From Gammaproteobacteria bacterium (GTDB taxonomy: Bacteria > Pseudomonadota > Gammaproteobacteria > S012-40), in contig WFVN01000087.1 of the NCBI GenBank assembly GCA_015491615.1, positions 1 to 11,642 on the forward strand: 11,642 nt of DNA. Reading direction: 5' to 3'. Under the pieces are notes generated by a model. It had not been told where the DNA came from, made no database searches, and worked only from the letters and a program-made list of their open reading frames with translations. Shown here one piece after another: positions 1 through 5,435 of the stretch. Within the stretch, counting starts at the first letter, position 1; each line of letters opens with the position of its first letter. The position numbers and the translations under genes are program-made.

Positions 1-81
1 GGCCATGAGGGTGAACGCCCCCAGGAAGGCGCCCAGGCGCAGCGCCGGCTCGTGGGCCAGGATCCACTGGTCGAGGGACAT
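1..81 (-). CDS. Probable sterol desaturase/fatty acid hydroxylase family protein, N-terminal fragment
   Basis: An open frame reads leftward from an ATG at 81 and leaves the window after 27 codons without a stop. It begins MSLDQWILAHEPALRLGAFL and continues into a hydrophobic stretch. The start is well supported: GGAGG (88-92 on the opposite strand) lies 6 nt upstream of the ATG. An N-terminus with W-I-L-A-H-E-P followed at once by a hydrophobic segment is, from memory, typical of bacterial membrane proteins of the sterol desaturase/fatty acid hydroxylase superfamily, which carry a His-rich di-iron site further downstream. That site is outside the window, so the family call is tentative. The gene is divergent from the ArsR-rhodanese gene and shares a 70-bp control region with it, so it is a possible target of that regulator. 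Confidence 0.5.
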   Translation of the reverse strand, partial: MSLDQWILAHEPALRLGAFLGAFTLMA

Positions 82-110
82 GGATTGCCTCCGTCGTCTG
101 CCTGGTTTAC

Positions 111-130
111 ATTCAAAAAACTTTTTGAAT
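111..130. promoter_or_regulatory. Perfect AT-rich palindrome, candidate ArsR-family operator
   Basis: ATTCAAAAA (111-119) and TTTTTGAAT (122-130) form a perfect 9-bp inverted repeat around a 2-nt centre. It lies in the gap between two divergent genes, just upstream of an ArsR-type regulator, and is strikingly AT-rich for this DNA. ArsR-family dimers bind such dyads near their own promoters, so autoregulation and control of the divergent gene are plausible. A weak plus-strand promoter (TTTACA at 106-111, AATGAT at 128-133, 16-nt spacer) would overlap it, which fits repression. Binding itself is inference. Confidence 0.6.
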
Positions 131-140
131 GATCTGGGCC

Positions 141-145
141 GGAGG
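141..145 (+). promoter_or_regulatory. Ribosome binding site that sets a TTG start
   Basis: GGAGG ends 6 nt before the TTG at 152, which is ideal spacing. The in-frame GTG at 161 is 15 nt away. An ATG at 80 would give a 24-residue extension that does not look like an ArsR protein and would run through the palindrome. This makes TTG 152 the best start for the regulator. Confidence 0.6.
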
Positions 146-151
146 CATCGC

Positions 152-862
152 TTGTCAAGCGTGAAAAAGGAACTGTTCGCCGTCATCGCCCGCGCCGGCA
201 AGGCCCTGGGTCACCCCCACCGCCTGGAACTGCTGGAGTTGCTGGCCCAGGGGCCGCGCCCGGTGGAGGCCCTGGCGCGCGCCCTGGGGGCCTCGGTGGC
301 CACCACCTCCCACCACCTCCAGCAGTTGCGCCAGGCCGGTCTGGCCGTCGGCGAGAAGCGCGGCAAGCAGGTGGTGTACCGATTGAGCGGCGAGGACGTG
401 GCGGCGCTGCTCATCCAGTTGCGTTCGGTGGCCGAGGCGCACCTGGCCGAGGTGCAGGCCCTGGTGCGGGACCATCTCGAGGCACGAGACGCCCTGGAGC
501 CGGTGCCCGCCGACGTGCTCCTGGAGCGGGCGCGGACCGGCGAGGTGCTGGTGTTGGACGTGCGCCCGCCGGAGGAATACGCCGCCGGTCATCTGCCGGG
601 GGCGGTGAACGTACCCCTGGAAGAGTTGGAGGCGCGCCTGGCCGAGCTGCCCGAGGATCGGGAAGTGGTGGCCTATTGCCGCGGCCCCCACTGCGTCCTC
701 GCCTTCGAGGCGGTGGCACGCTTGCGAGAGGCCGGGCGGCAGGCCCGGCGCCTGGAAGGCGGACTGCCTGAGTGGCGCCGGGCCGGGTTACCGGTGGAGG
801 CAGGTGAACCTGTGTCCGACGCCAACCGAATGGGGGATGGGCAGACCGTTGAGCGGCCCTAA
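152..862 (+). CDS. ArsR-family transcriptional regulator fused to a rhodanese domain
   Basis: This encodes a 236-residue cytoplasmic protein of two parts. Residues about 5-90 are a winged helix of the ArsR type, with the G-K-A-L-G-H-P-H-R-L-E-L-L start of the domain and a recognition helix at about 49-61 (VATTSHHLQQLRQ). Residues about 118-217 are a rhodanese domain with DVRPPEEYAAGHLPGAVNVP and a catalytic loop C176-R-G-P-H-C181. No CxC metal site of the arsenic/cadmium ArsR type is present, so metal sensing is unlikely. Such fusions are a recurrent family, and the active-site cysteine suggests sensing or handling of sulfane sulfur or persulfide, but that is inference. A perfect palindrome lies just upstream and a membrane-protein gene is divergent. 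The start is TTG, chosen from the GGAGG at 141-145. bioD follows after 69 nt without an obvious functional link. Confidence 0.88.
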   Translation: MSSVKKELFAVIARAGKALGHPHRLELLELLAQGPRPVEALARALGASVATTSHHLQQLRQAGLAVGEKRGKQVVYRLSGEDVAALLIQLRSVAEAHLAEVQALVRDHLEARDALEPVPADVLLERARTGEVLVLDVRPPEEYAAGHLPGAVNVPLEELEARLAELPEDREVVAYCRGPHCVLAFEAVARLREAGRQARRLEGGLPEWRRAGLPVEAGEPVSDANRMGDGQTVERP

Positions 863-931
863 AATGGCGCTCCTTAATCGCCCGCCGGGGGTAATGGTTT
901 ATCCTCTGGGCATGGTTTTTGGGAATGGGTC

Positions 932-1621
932 ATGGCCAGAGGATTTTTCGTCACCGGCACCGACACCGAGGTGGGCAAGACCCTGGTGAGTGCCGCCGTG
1001 TTGTGGAGCTGGGCCCGGCGTGGGCTACGCACCGCCGCCTTCAAGCCGGTGGCCAGCGGTTCGCAGCGCACCCAGGCGGGGCTGCGTAACGAGGATGCCT
1101 TGCGCCTGCAGGCCATGGCCACCCTGCGCCTGCCCTACGAGCAGGTGAACCCGTACGCCTTCGAGCCCCCCATCGCCCCGCACCTGGCCGCCGCCGAGGT
1201 GGGGGTGCGCATCGACCTGGATCGTCTGCGGGACGGTATCGAAGCGGTGCAGGCGGAGCGGGTGCTGGTGGAGGGGGTGGGTGGTTGGCGTGTGCCCTTG
1301 AACGACGCCCAGGACCTGGCCGACCTGGCGACGGCCTTGGGCTTTCCGGTGGTGCTGGTGGTGGCGGTGCGCCTGGGGTGCCTCAACCATGCTCTCCTCA
1401 GCGTCGAATCCATCGCCACCCGTGGCCTCATGCTCGCGGGCTGGGTGGCCAACCGGCCCCAGCCCGGGGTGAGCCGCTGGGAAGGGCAGGTGGAGAGCCT
1501 GCGCGCGCGCATTCCCGCCCCCTGCCTGGGGGTGGTGCCGCCGCTGGCGGTGCCGGGGCCGGCGCAGGTGGCCGCCCATCTGGACCTCGACCCCTTGGAT
1601 CGCCTGTCGGCACGGTCCTGA
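932..1621 (+). CDS. bioD: ATP-dependent dethiobiotin synthetase
   Basis: BioD closes the ureido ring of dethiobiotin from 7,8-diaminopelargonic acid, CO2 and ATP, the penultimate step of biotin synthesis in the cytoplasm. The 229-residue product has the usual length. It shows the P-loop G9-TDTEVGK-T17, the K-P-V-A-S-G substrate loop (Lys38), NPYAFEPPIAPHLAA at about 73-87, and VEGVGGWRVPL at 113-123, which matches VEGAGG of known BioD proteins. The ATG at 932 places the P-loop at the normal distance from the N-terminus; the Shine-Dalgarno is weak (GGGAATGGG). No other bio gene is adjacent: the upstream neighbour is the ArsR-rhodanese gene, so bioD is separated from any bioBFHC cluster here. 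It converges on rpoH, with a stem-loop between the two stops. Confidence 0.95.
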   Translation: MARGFFVTGTDTEVGKTLVSAAVLWSWARRGLRTAAFKPVASGSQRTQAGLRNEDALRLQAMATLRLPYEQVNPYAFEPPIAPHLAAAEVGVRIDLDRLRDGIEAVQAERVLVEGVGGWRVPLNDAQDLADLATALGFPVVLVVAVRLGCLNHALLSVESIATRGLMLAGWVANRPQPGVSRWEGQVESLRARIPAPCLGVVPPLAVPGPAQVAAHLDLDPLDRLSARS

Positions 1622-1626
1622 AACGA

Positions 1627-1653
1627 AGACGGCCCGTGTTTCGCGGGCCGTCT
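1627..1653. terminator. Stem-loop between convergent bioD and rpoH
   Basis: AGACGGCCCG (1627-1636) and CGGGCCGTCT (1644-1653) form a perfect 10-bp stem around a 7-nt loop. It lies in the 54-nt gap between the stops of bioD and rpoH. There is no T-tract on the plus side; reading the minus strand, the stem is followed by CTTCGTTT. It probably serves both convergent genes, more convincingly rpoH. Confidence 0.75.
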
Positions 1654-1675
1654 GCTCGGCGTGGCTCGACCTGCC

Positions 1676-2521
1676 TCAAGCGGCGAGGTGATCGCGCAGC
1701 TTCTTGAACGCCGCCTTCTCCAACTGGCGGATGCGCTCGGCGGAGACGCCGTACTCGTCCGCCAGGGCCTGGAGGGTGGTCTTCTCCTCGTCGATCCAGC
1801 GCCGCTGGACGATGTCGCGGCTGCGCGCATCGAGCGATTCCAAAGCCTCGGCCAGGCGGCGGTGGTTGAAGGCCGCCCATTCGCTTTCCTCCAGAGTCCG
1901 CTCCGGGTCGTTGCGCAGGTCGGCCAGGTAGGCCACCGGGGCGGTGTGCTCTTCGTCCTCGCCCTGGGCGTCGAAGGCGGTGTCGGGGCTGGCCAGGCGC
2001 CGTTCCATCTCCAGTACTTCCGCCGGTCGCACGCCCAGGTCTTCGGCCACCGCCTGCACTTCCTCGGCGTTGAGCCAGCCGAGGCGCTTCTTGGCCTTGC
2101 GCAAGTTGAAGAACAGCTTGCGCTGGGCCTTGGTGGTGGCTACCTTGACGATGCGCCAGTTGCGCAGGATGTACTCGTGGATCTCGGCGCGGATCCAGTG
2201 CACCGCGAAGGAGATGAGGCGCACGCCCACGGCGGGATCGAAGCGTTTGACCGCCTTGAGCAGGCCGATGTTGCCCTCTTGGATGAGGTCCGCCTGCGGC
2301 AGGCCGTAGCCGCTGTAGCCGCGGGCGATGTGCACCACGTAACGCAGGTTGGCGAGCACCAGCCGGCGGGCGGCGTCCACGTCCCCGTCGCGGTGCAGGC
2401 GCAGCGCCAGTTCCCGCTCTTCTTCGGCGCTCAGGACGGGAATGCGGTTCACCGCTTGGATGTAGCTCTCCAGGCTTTGCGTCGGCGGCGTGATGCCGTA
2501 GTGCGTCAGTGCGTTGCTCAA
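1676..2521 (-). CDS. rpoH: Heat-shock sigma factor sigma-32 (RpoH)
   Basis: This 281-residue alternative sigma factor directs RNA polymerase to heat-shock promoters (chaperones and ATP-dependent proteases); E. coli RpoH has 284 residues. Visible parts are region 2 with DLIQEGNIGLLKAVKRFDP (78-96) and SFAVHWIRAEIHEYILRNWR, then the RpoH-specific box QRKLFFNLRKAKK (133-145), the segment that separates RpoH from RpoD/RpoS and influences its turnover. Region 4.2 has a helix-turn-helix, TLQALADEYGVSAERIRQLE (249-268). The frame stays open to 3121, but the upstream part overlaps ftsX and is not sigma-like. The start is read as TTG at 2521, giving MSNALTHYGITPP, with AAGGGGG (2530-2536) 8 nt upstream; no ATG or GTG fits. 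A rare start codon, a structured 167-nt leader and a sigma-E-like promoter suggest strong control of synthesis. The gene lies 167 nt downstream of ftsX in the same direction. Confidence 0.95.
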   Translation of the reverse strand: MSNALTHYGITPPTQSLESYIQAVNRIPVLSAEEERELALRLHRDGDVDAARRLVLANLRYVVHIARGYSGYGLPQADLIQEGNIGLLKAVKRFDPAVGVRLISFAVHWIRAEIHEYILRNWRIVKVATTKAQRKLFFNLRKAKKRLGWLNAEEVQAVAEDLGVRPAEVLEMERRLASPDTAFDAQGEDEEHTAPVAYLADLRNDPERTLEESEWAAFNHRRLAEALESLDARSRDIVQRRWIDEEKTTLQALADEYGVSAERIRQLEKAAFKKLRDHLAA

Positions 2522-2529
2522 GGACGATT

Positions 2530-2536
2530 CCCCCTT
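2530..2536 (-). promoter_or_regulatory. rpoH ribosome binding site
   Basis: On the minus strand AAGGGGG lies 8 nt before the TTG at 2521 and supports that start. AGGGGG within it is exactly complementary to CCCCCT of the upstream leader hairpin (2577-2582), so it could be masked by pairing. Confidence 0.55.
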
Positions 2537-2570
2537 CTTCGATAGATGGCCGTTCCAGGCTCGGAGCAAG

Positions 2571-2600
2571 CCTAGCAGGGGGTGTCCCCCCTCTGCCAGG
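2571..2600 (-). promoter_or_regulatory. Hairpin in the rpoH leader, candidate RNA switch or thermosensor element
   Basis: In minus-strand RNA the 30 nt fold on themselves: CCUGGC pairs with GCUAGG (one G-U), a 2-nt GA bulge follows, then AGGGGG pairs with CCCCCU around a 4-nt loop. The right arm CCCCCU (2582-2577) could instead pair with AGGGGG of the rpoH Shine-Dalgarno (2535-2530), so two exclusive structures are possible. E. coli rpoH translation is controlled by a temperature-sensitive mRNA structure, but that one involves the coding region; an equivalent role here is inference. No T-tract follows, so it is not a typical terminator. Confidence 0.4.
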
Positions 2601-2625
2601 CGGAGCCGGTTTAGCAGTCGGCATA

Positions 2626-2653
2626 TGAGAGTGCCAAGCTTAGGAAAAGTTCC
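2626..2653 (-). promoter_or_regulatory. Sigma-E-type promoter of rpoH
   Basis: Reading the minus strand, GGAACTT (2653-2647) is an exact match to the sigma-E -35 element. It is followed after 16 nt by TCTCA (2630-2626), close to the -10 consensus TCTRA. The E. coli rpoH P3 promoter is sigma-E dependent and, from memory, has GAACTT and TCTGA with the same spacing. Transcription would begin near 2620 and give a leader of about 100 nt that includes the hairpin. This would couple envelope stress to the heat-shock sigma factor. Whether rpoE exists in this genome cannot be seen. Confidence 0.65.
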
Positions 2654-2657
2654 CTGC

Positions 2658-2676
2658 CCGCGCAGCGTTCGCGCGG
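2658..2676 (-). other. GC-rich hairpin between ftsX and the rpoH promoter
   Basis: CCGCGC and GCGCGG form a perfect 6-bp stem around a 7-nt loop, between the ftsX stop (2689) and the rpoH -35 element (2653). It could slow or end transcripts from the ftsYEX genes before rpoH. No T-tract follows directly, so termination is only possible. Confidence 0.3.
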
Positions 2677-2688
2677 TTACCGGGCCCG

Positions 2689-3717
2689 TCAGGGATTTTC
2701 CAGTTCGCGGATCTGGTGGCCGATCACCACCCGGGCGGTGACGAGGCCGAGGAGGGGGCCGGCGAGACCCAAAAGGAGGAGGGCGTGGAGGTCGGGGCCG
2801 TGCAGCTCCAGGCCCTGGGGATAGTGGCTGGCGAGGCGTTCCACGGCGGGTGCGATCCACGCCAGTCCGAGGAGGACGATGCCCCAGGCGACGAGGGCGC
2901 CGCCGAGCCCGTAGAGGATACCGCCGTAGAGGAAGGGGCGGCGCAGGTCGGCGTCGCTGGCTCCCAGGAGGCGGCTGACGCGCAGCTCGGGAGCGTAGGA
3001 TTGCCCCTCTAGACGCAGGGTGTTGCCGACGATGACCGCTACCGCCACTGCCGTGAGCAGGCCGAGGAGAGTGGCGAGGCGGTCGGCCAGGCGCAGGAGG
3101 GCCTGGAGACGCTCCACCCACTGGGTGTCCATTTGCGCCAGATCCACCCCGGGAAGGCCGGCAAGGCGTTGGCGCAGGGTCGCCAGGTGCGTCGGGTCGC
3201 TGCCTGCGGGGGTCACCACCACCACCGGCGGCAGGGGGTTCTCGCCCAACAGATCCAGGGCCTCGCCCACCCCCGCGCGCGCGCGTAGTTCTTCCAGGGC
3301 CTGGTCGCGGGTGATGACGCGGACGGTGGTGATCTCCGGGTCGTCGCGCAGGCGCTGGGCCAGCGTCCGGGCCGCGGCGTCGTCGCTGTCCGGGGTCAGG
3401 AAAAGGCTGATGTCGGCGCCGCGGCGCCAGTCGTCGGCAAGGCGGCCGAGGTTGTCCACCGCCAAGTCGAGGGCGGTGGGGAGGGCCAAGGCGATGCCCA
3501 CCACGAGGATGGTGAGCCAGGTGGCCCAGGGGCTACGGCGCATGCGCCGCAGGCCACCGGCGAGGGCCAAACGGTGGGCGTAAAGATGGTCGGCGATGGG
3601 GCCGTGCCGTTCGGGGCGGGCGCCGTGGCGGTGTTCCTCACGATCCTCTCGGCGCCGTTTGGGGCCTTGGTATCCGGGGGAGGCGCCCTTGCGTCGTTCG
3701 CGCAGTCTGAGCTTCAT
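2689..3717 (-). CDS. ftsX: Cell division protein FtsX, permease-like subunit of FtsEX
   Basis: FtsX is the membrane partner of the ATPase FtsE. The complex sits at the septum and, through periplasmic partners such as EnvC, switches on peptidoglycan amidases. The product has 342 residues (E. coli 352). A charged, Arg-rich cytoplasmic tail (1-62) leads to a first membrane segment (about 64-84). A periplasmic domain follows (about 85-215), then three further membrane segments (about 217-234, 264-289 and 311-332). The conserved cytoplasmic loop RLLGASDADLRRPFLYGG (249-266) matches the R-L-x-G-A-x-x-x-x-x-R-R-P-F signature of FtsX. The ATG at 3717 overlaps the ftsE stop as ATGA, so the two subunits are probably translationally coupled. 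The C-terminus is HQIRELENP, close to the family's usual end. Confidence 0.94.
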   Translation of the reverse strand: MKLRLRERRKGASPGYQGPKRRREDREEHRHGARPERHGPIADHLYAHRLALAGGLRRMRRSPWATWLTILVVGIALALPTALDLAVDNLGRLADDWRRGADISLFLTPDSDDAAARTLAQRLRDDPEITTVRVITRDQALEELRARAGVGEALDLLGENPLPPVVVVTPAGSDPTHLATLRQRLAGLPGVDLAQMDTQWVERLQALLRLADRLATLLGLLTAVAVAVIVGNTLRLEGQSYAPELRVSRLLGASDADLRRPFLYGGILYGLGGALVAWGIVLLGLAWIAPAVERLASHYPQGLELHGPDLHALLLLGLAGPLLGLVTARVVIGHQIRELENP

Positions 3718-4379
3718 GCGGCGTCGCTCCGGCGCAGGGCGCCCCGTTCCAGCACCAAGCGGCGGTAGGGCAGGTGTTCGATGAGGTAGATGTCATGGGT
3801 GGCGATGAGAACGGTAGTGCCCACCTCGTTGAAGGCGCGGAACAGGTCCATGATTTCCCGCGCCAGGTCCGGGTCCAGGTTGCCGGTGGGTTCGTCGGCG
3901 AGGAGCAGATCGGGCTTGCCCACCACCGCGCGGGCGATGCCCACCCGTTGTTGCTCGCCCCCGGAGAGGACGCGCGGATTGAGGTGCTCCTTGCCCAGCA
4001 GGCCCAGTTTGTCCAGGGCCGCGCGCACGCGCCCGGCGATCTCCCGCGGGCGCATGCCGACGATGGCCAGGGGCAGGGCGACGTTGTCGAAGACGCTGCG
4101 GTCGTAGAGGAGGTGGGGATCCTGCAAAACGATGCCCATGCGCCGGCGCAGGCGCGGTAGTTGTCGGCGGGGGAGGGTGGCCATGTTCTTGCCATCCACC
4201 AGGAGGGTACCGCGGGTGGGGCGCTCGAGACCAGCGACGAGGCGCAGGAGGGTGGACTTGCCGGCCCCGGAGTGGCCGGTGACGAAGGTCATCTCGCCAC
4301 GCTCCACGTGGAAGCTGATGCCAGCCAGGGCCTCGTGCCCGCCCGGGTAACGCTTGACCAGGCGCTCGGCGCGTATCAC
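3714..4379 (-). CDS. ftsE: Cell division ATP-binding protein FtsE
   Basis: This is the cytoplasmic ABC ATPase of FtsEX, 221 residues (E. coli 222). All nucleotide-binding motifs are intact: Walker A GHSGAGKST (35-43), Q-loop Gln86, signature LSGGEQQR (138-145), Walker B LLLADEP with catalytic Glu163, and the H-loop His195 (IATHD). The start is GTG at 4379, 7 nt after the ftsY stop, giving MIRAERLVKRYPGG, the expected N-terminus. The only Shine-Dalgarno candidate is GAGG about 12 nt upstream, inside the end of ftsY, so translation may depend on coupling to ftsY. Downstream it overlaps ftsX by 4 nt. Confidence 0.96.
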   Translation of the reverse strand: MIRAERLVKRYPGGHEALAGISFHVERGEMTFVTGHSGAGKSTLLRLVAGLERPTRGTLLVDGKNMATLPRRQLPRLRRRMGIVLQDPHLLYDRSVFDNVALPLAIVGMRPREIAGRVRAALDKLGLLGKEHLNPRVLSGGEQQRVGIARAVVGKPDLLLADEPTGNLDPDLAREIMDLFRAFNEVGTTVLIATHDIYLIEHLPYRRLVLERGALRRSDAA

Positions 4380-4386
4380 CGGGAGT

Positions 4387-5379
4387 TCAGGCCTCGTCGC
4401 GGGCGAGGAGGGCGTCCACGAAGGCCTCGGCGTCGAAAGGCCGCAGGTCCTCCGCTCCCTCGCCGATGCCGATGAAGCGGATGGGCAGGCCGAGACGCTT
4501 GGCCAGGGCGATGACGATGCCCCCCTTGGCGGTGCCGTCCAGCTTGGTGAGGGTGATGCCGGTGACGCCCACCGCTTCGTTGAACTGGGTCGCCTGGGCG
4601 ATGGCGTTCTGGCCGGTGGTGGCGTCCACCACCAGCATCACCTCGTGCGGTGCCTCGGGATCGACCTTGGCCATCACCCGCTTGATCTTCTTGAGTTCCT
4701 CCATGAGGTTGGACTGGGTGTGCAGGCGCCCGGCGGTGTCGGCGATGAGCAGGTCCACGCCGCGCGCCTTGGCCGATTGCAGGGCGTCGAAGATGACAGC
4801 CGCCGAGTCGGCGCCGCTGTGTTGCGCCACCACCGGCACATCGTTGCGCGCGCCCCAGGTCTGCAGTTGTTCCACCGCCGCGGCGCGGAAGGTATCGCCG
4901 GCGGCGAGCATCACCGACAGGCCCTCGTCCTTGTAACGGCGCGCCAGCTTGCCGATGGTGGTGGTCTTGCCCACGCCGTTGACGCCCACCATGAGGACGA
5001 CGAAGGGTTTCTTGGCCGGATCAACCTCCAGGGGGCGGGCCACCGGCTGCAGGATCTCCAACATCGCCTCGCGCAGGGCGGCGAGGAGGGCGTCGATGTC
5101 GGACAGTTCCTTGCGCTTCGCCCGCGCGCTGAGGTCGTCGATGATGGCGGTGGTGGCCTCCACCCCCACGTCGGCGGTGAGGAGGACCGTCTCCAGCTCC
5201 TCCAGGACCTCCTCGTCGATGGTCTTCTTGCCCAGAAATGCGCCGGCCAGCCCCTGGGCGAGGTTGTTGCGGGTCTTGCCCAGACCCGCCTTCAAACGCG
5301 CGAGCAGGCCCGGTTTCTTCTCCCTTGCCGCGTTTTCCGGCTCCGGCTTATCATCCCTGCCGCCTTTCTTGAAAAACAT
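4387..5379 (-). CDS. ftsY: Signal recognition particle receptor FtsY
   Basis: FtsY is the GTPase that receives SRP-bound ribosomes at the inner membrane and hands nascent membrane proteins to SecYEG. The 330-residue product has a complete NG domain: an N-domain helical bundle (about 38-112) with the A-D-V-G-V-E loop, G1 GVNGVGKTTT (132-141), DTFRAAA (162-168), DTAGR (214-218), TKLDG (278-282) and GIGEG (304-308). The acidic A domain is very short (about 25 mixed-charge residues) compared with E. coli (497 residues in total), as in many other bacteria. A basic, amphipathic stretch (22-45) directly before the N domain probably touches lipid. It heads the ftsY-ftsE-ftsX unit and diverges from the M16 protease gene across 56 nt, which must hold both promoters; I could not assign them. 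Confidence 0.96.
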   Translation of the reverse strand: MFFKKGGRDDKPEPENAAREKKPGLLARLKAGLGKTRNNLAQGLAGAFLGKKTIDEEVLEELETVLLTADVGVEATTAIIDDLSARAKRKELSDIDALLAALREAMLEILQPVARPLEVDPAKKPFVVLMVGVNGVGKTTTIGKLARRYKDEGLSVMLAAGDTFRAAAVEQLQTWGARNDVPVVAQHSGADSAAVIFDALQSAKARGVDLLIADTAGRLHTQSNLMEELKKIKRVMAKVDPEAPHEVMLVVDATTGQNAIAQATQFNEAVGVTGITLTKLDGTAKGGIVIALAKRLGLPIRFIGIGEGAEDLRPFDAEAFVDALLARDEA

Positions 5380-5423
5380 AGCCTTGTCCGTCGTGTGGTT
5401 GATTTGGGATGGCGAGGTGCAAA

Positions 5424-5429
5424 AGGGAG
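5424..5429 (+). promoter_or_regulatory. Ribosome binding site that sets the lipoprotein start
   Basis: AGGGAG lies 6 nt before the ATG at 5436. The upstream in-frame ATG at 5409 has no such site and would add nine residues ahead of the signal peptide, so 5436 is the better start. Confidence 0.65.
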
Positions 5430-5435
5430 TTTTCC

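Noticed and set aside
2622..2639. Possible sigma-54 promoter (TTGGCAC ... TGC) before rpoH on the minus strand
   Set aside because: The GG and GC are separated by 11 nt rather than the required 10, and the -12 element reads ATGC instead of TTGC.
2522..3121. Upstream extension of the rpoH frame to an ATG at 3121
   Set aside because: The added 200 residues are Pro/Arg-rich shadow sequence lying over ftsX and share nothing with sigma factors.
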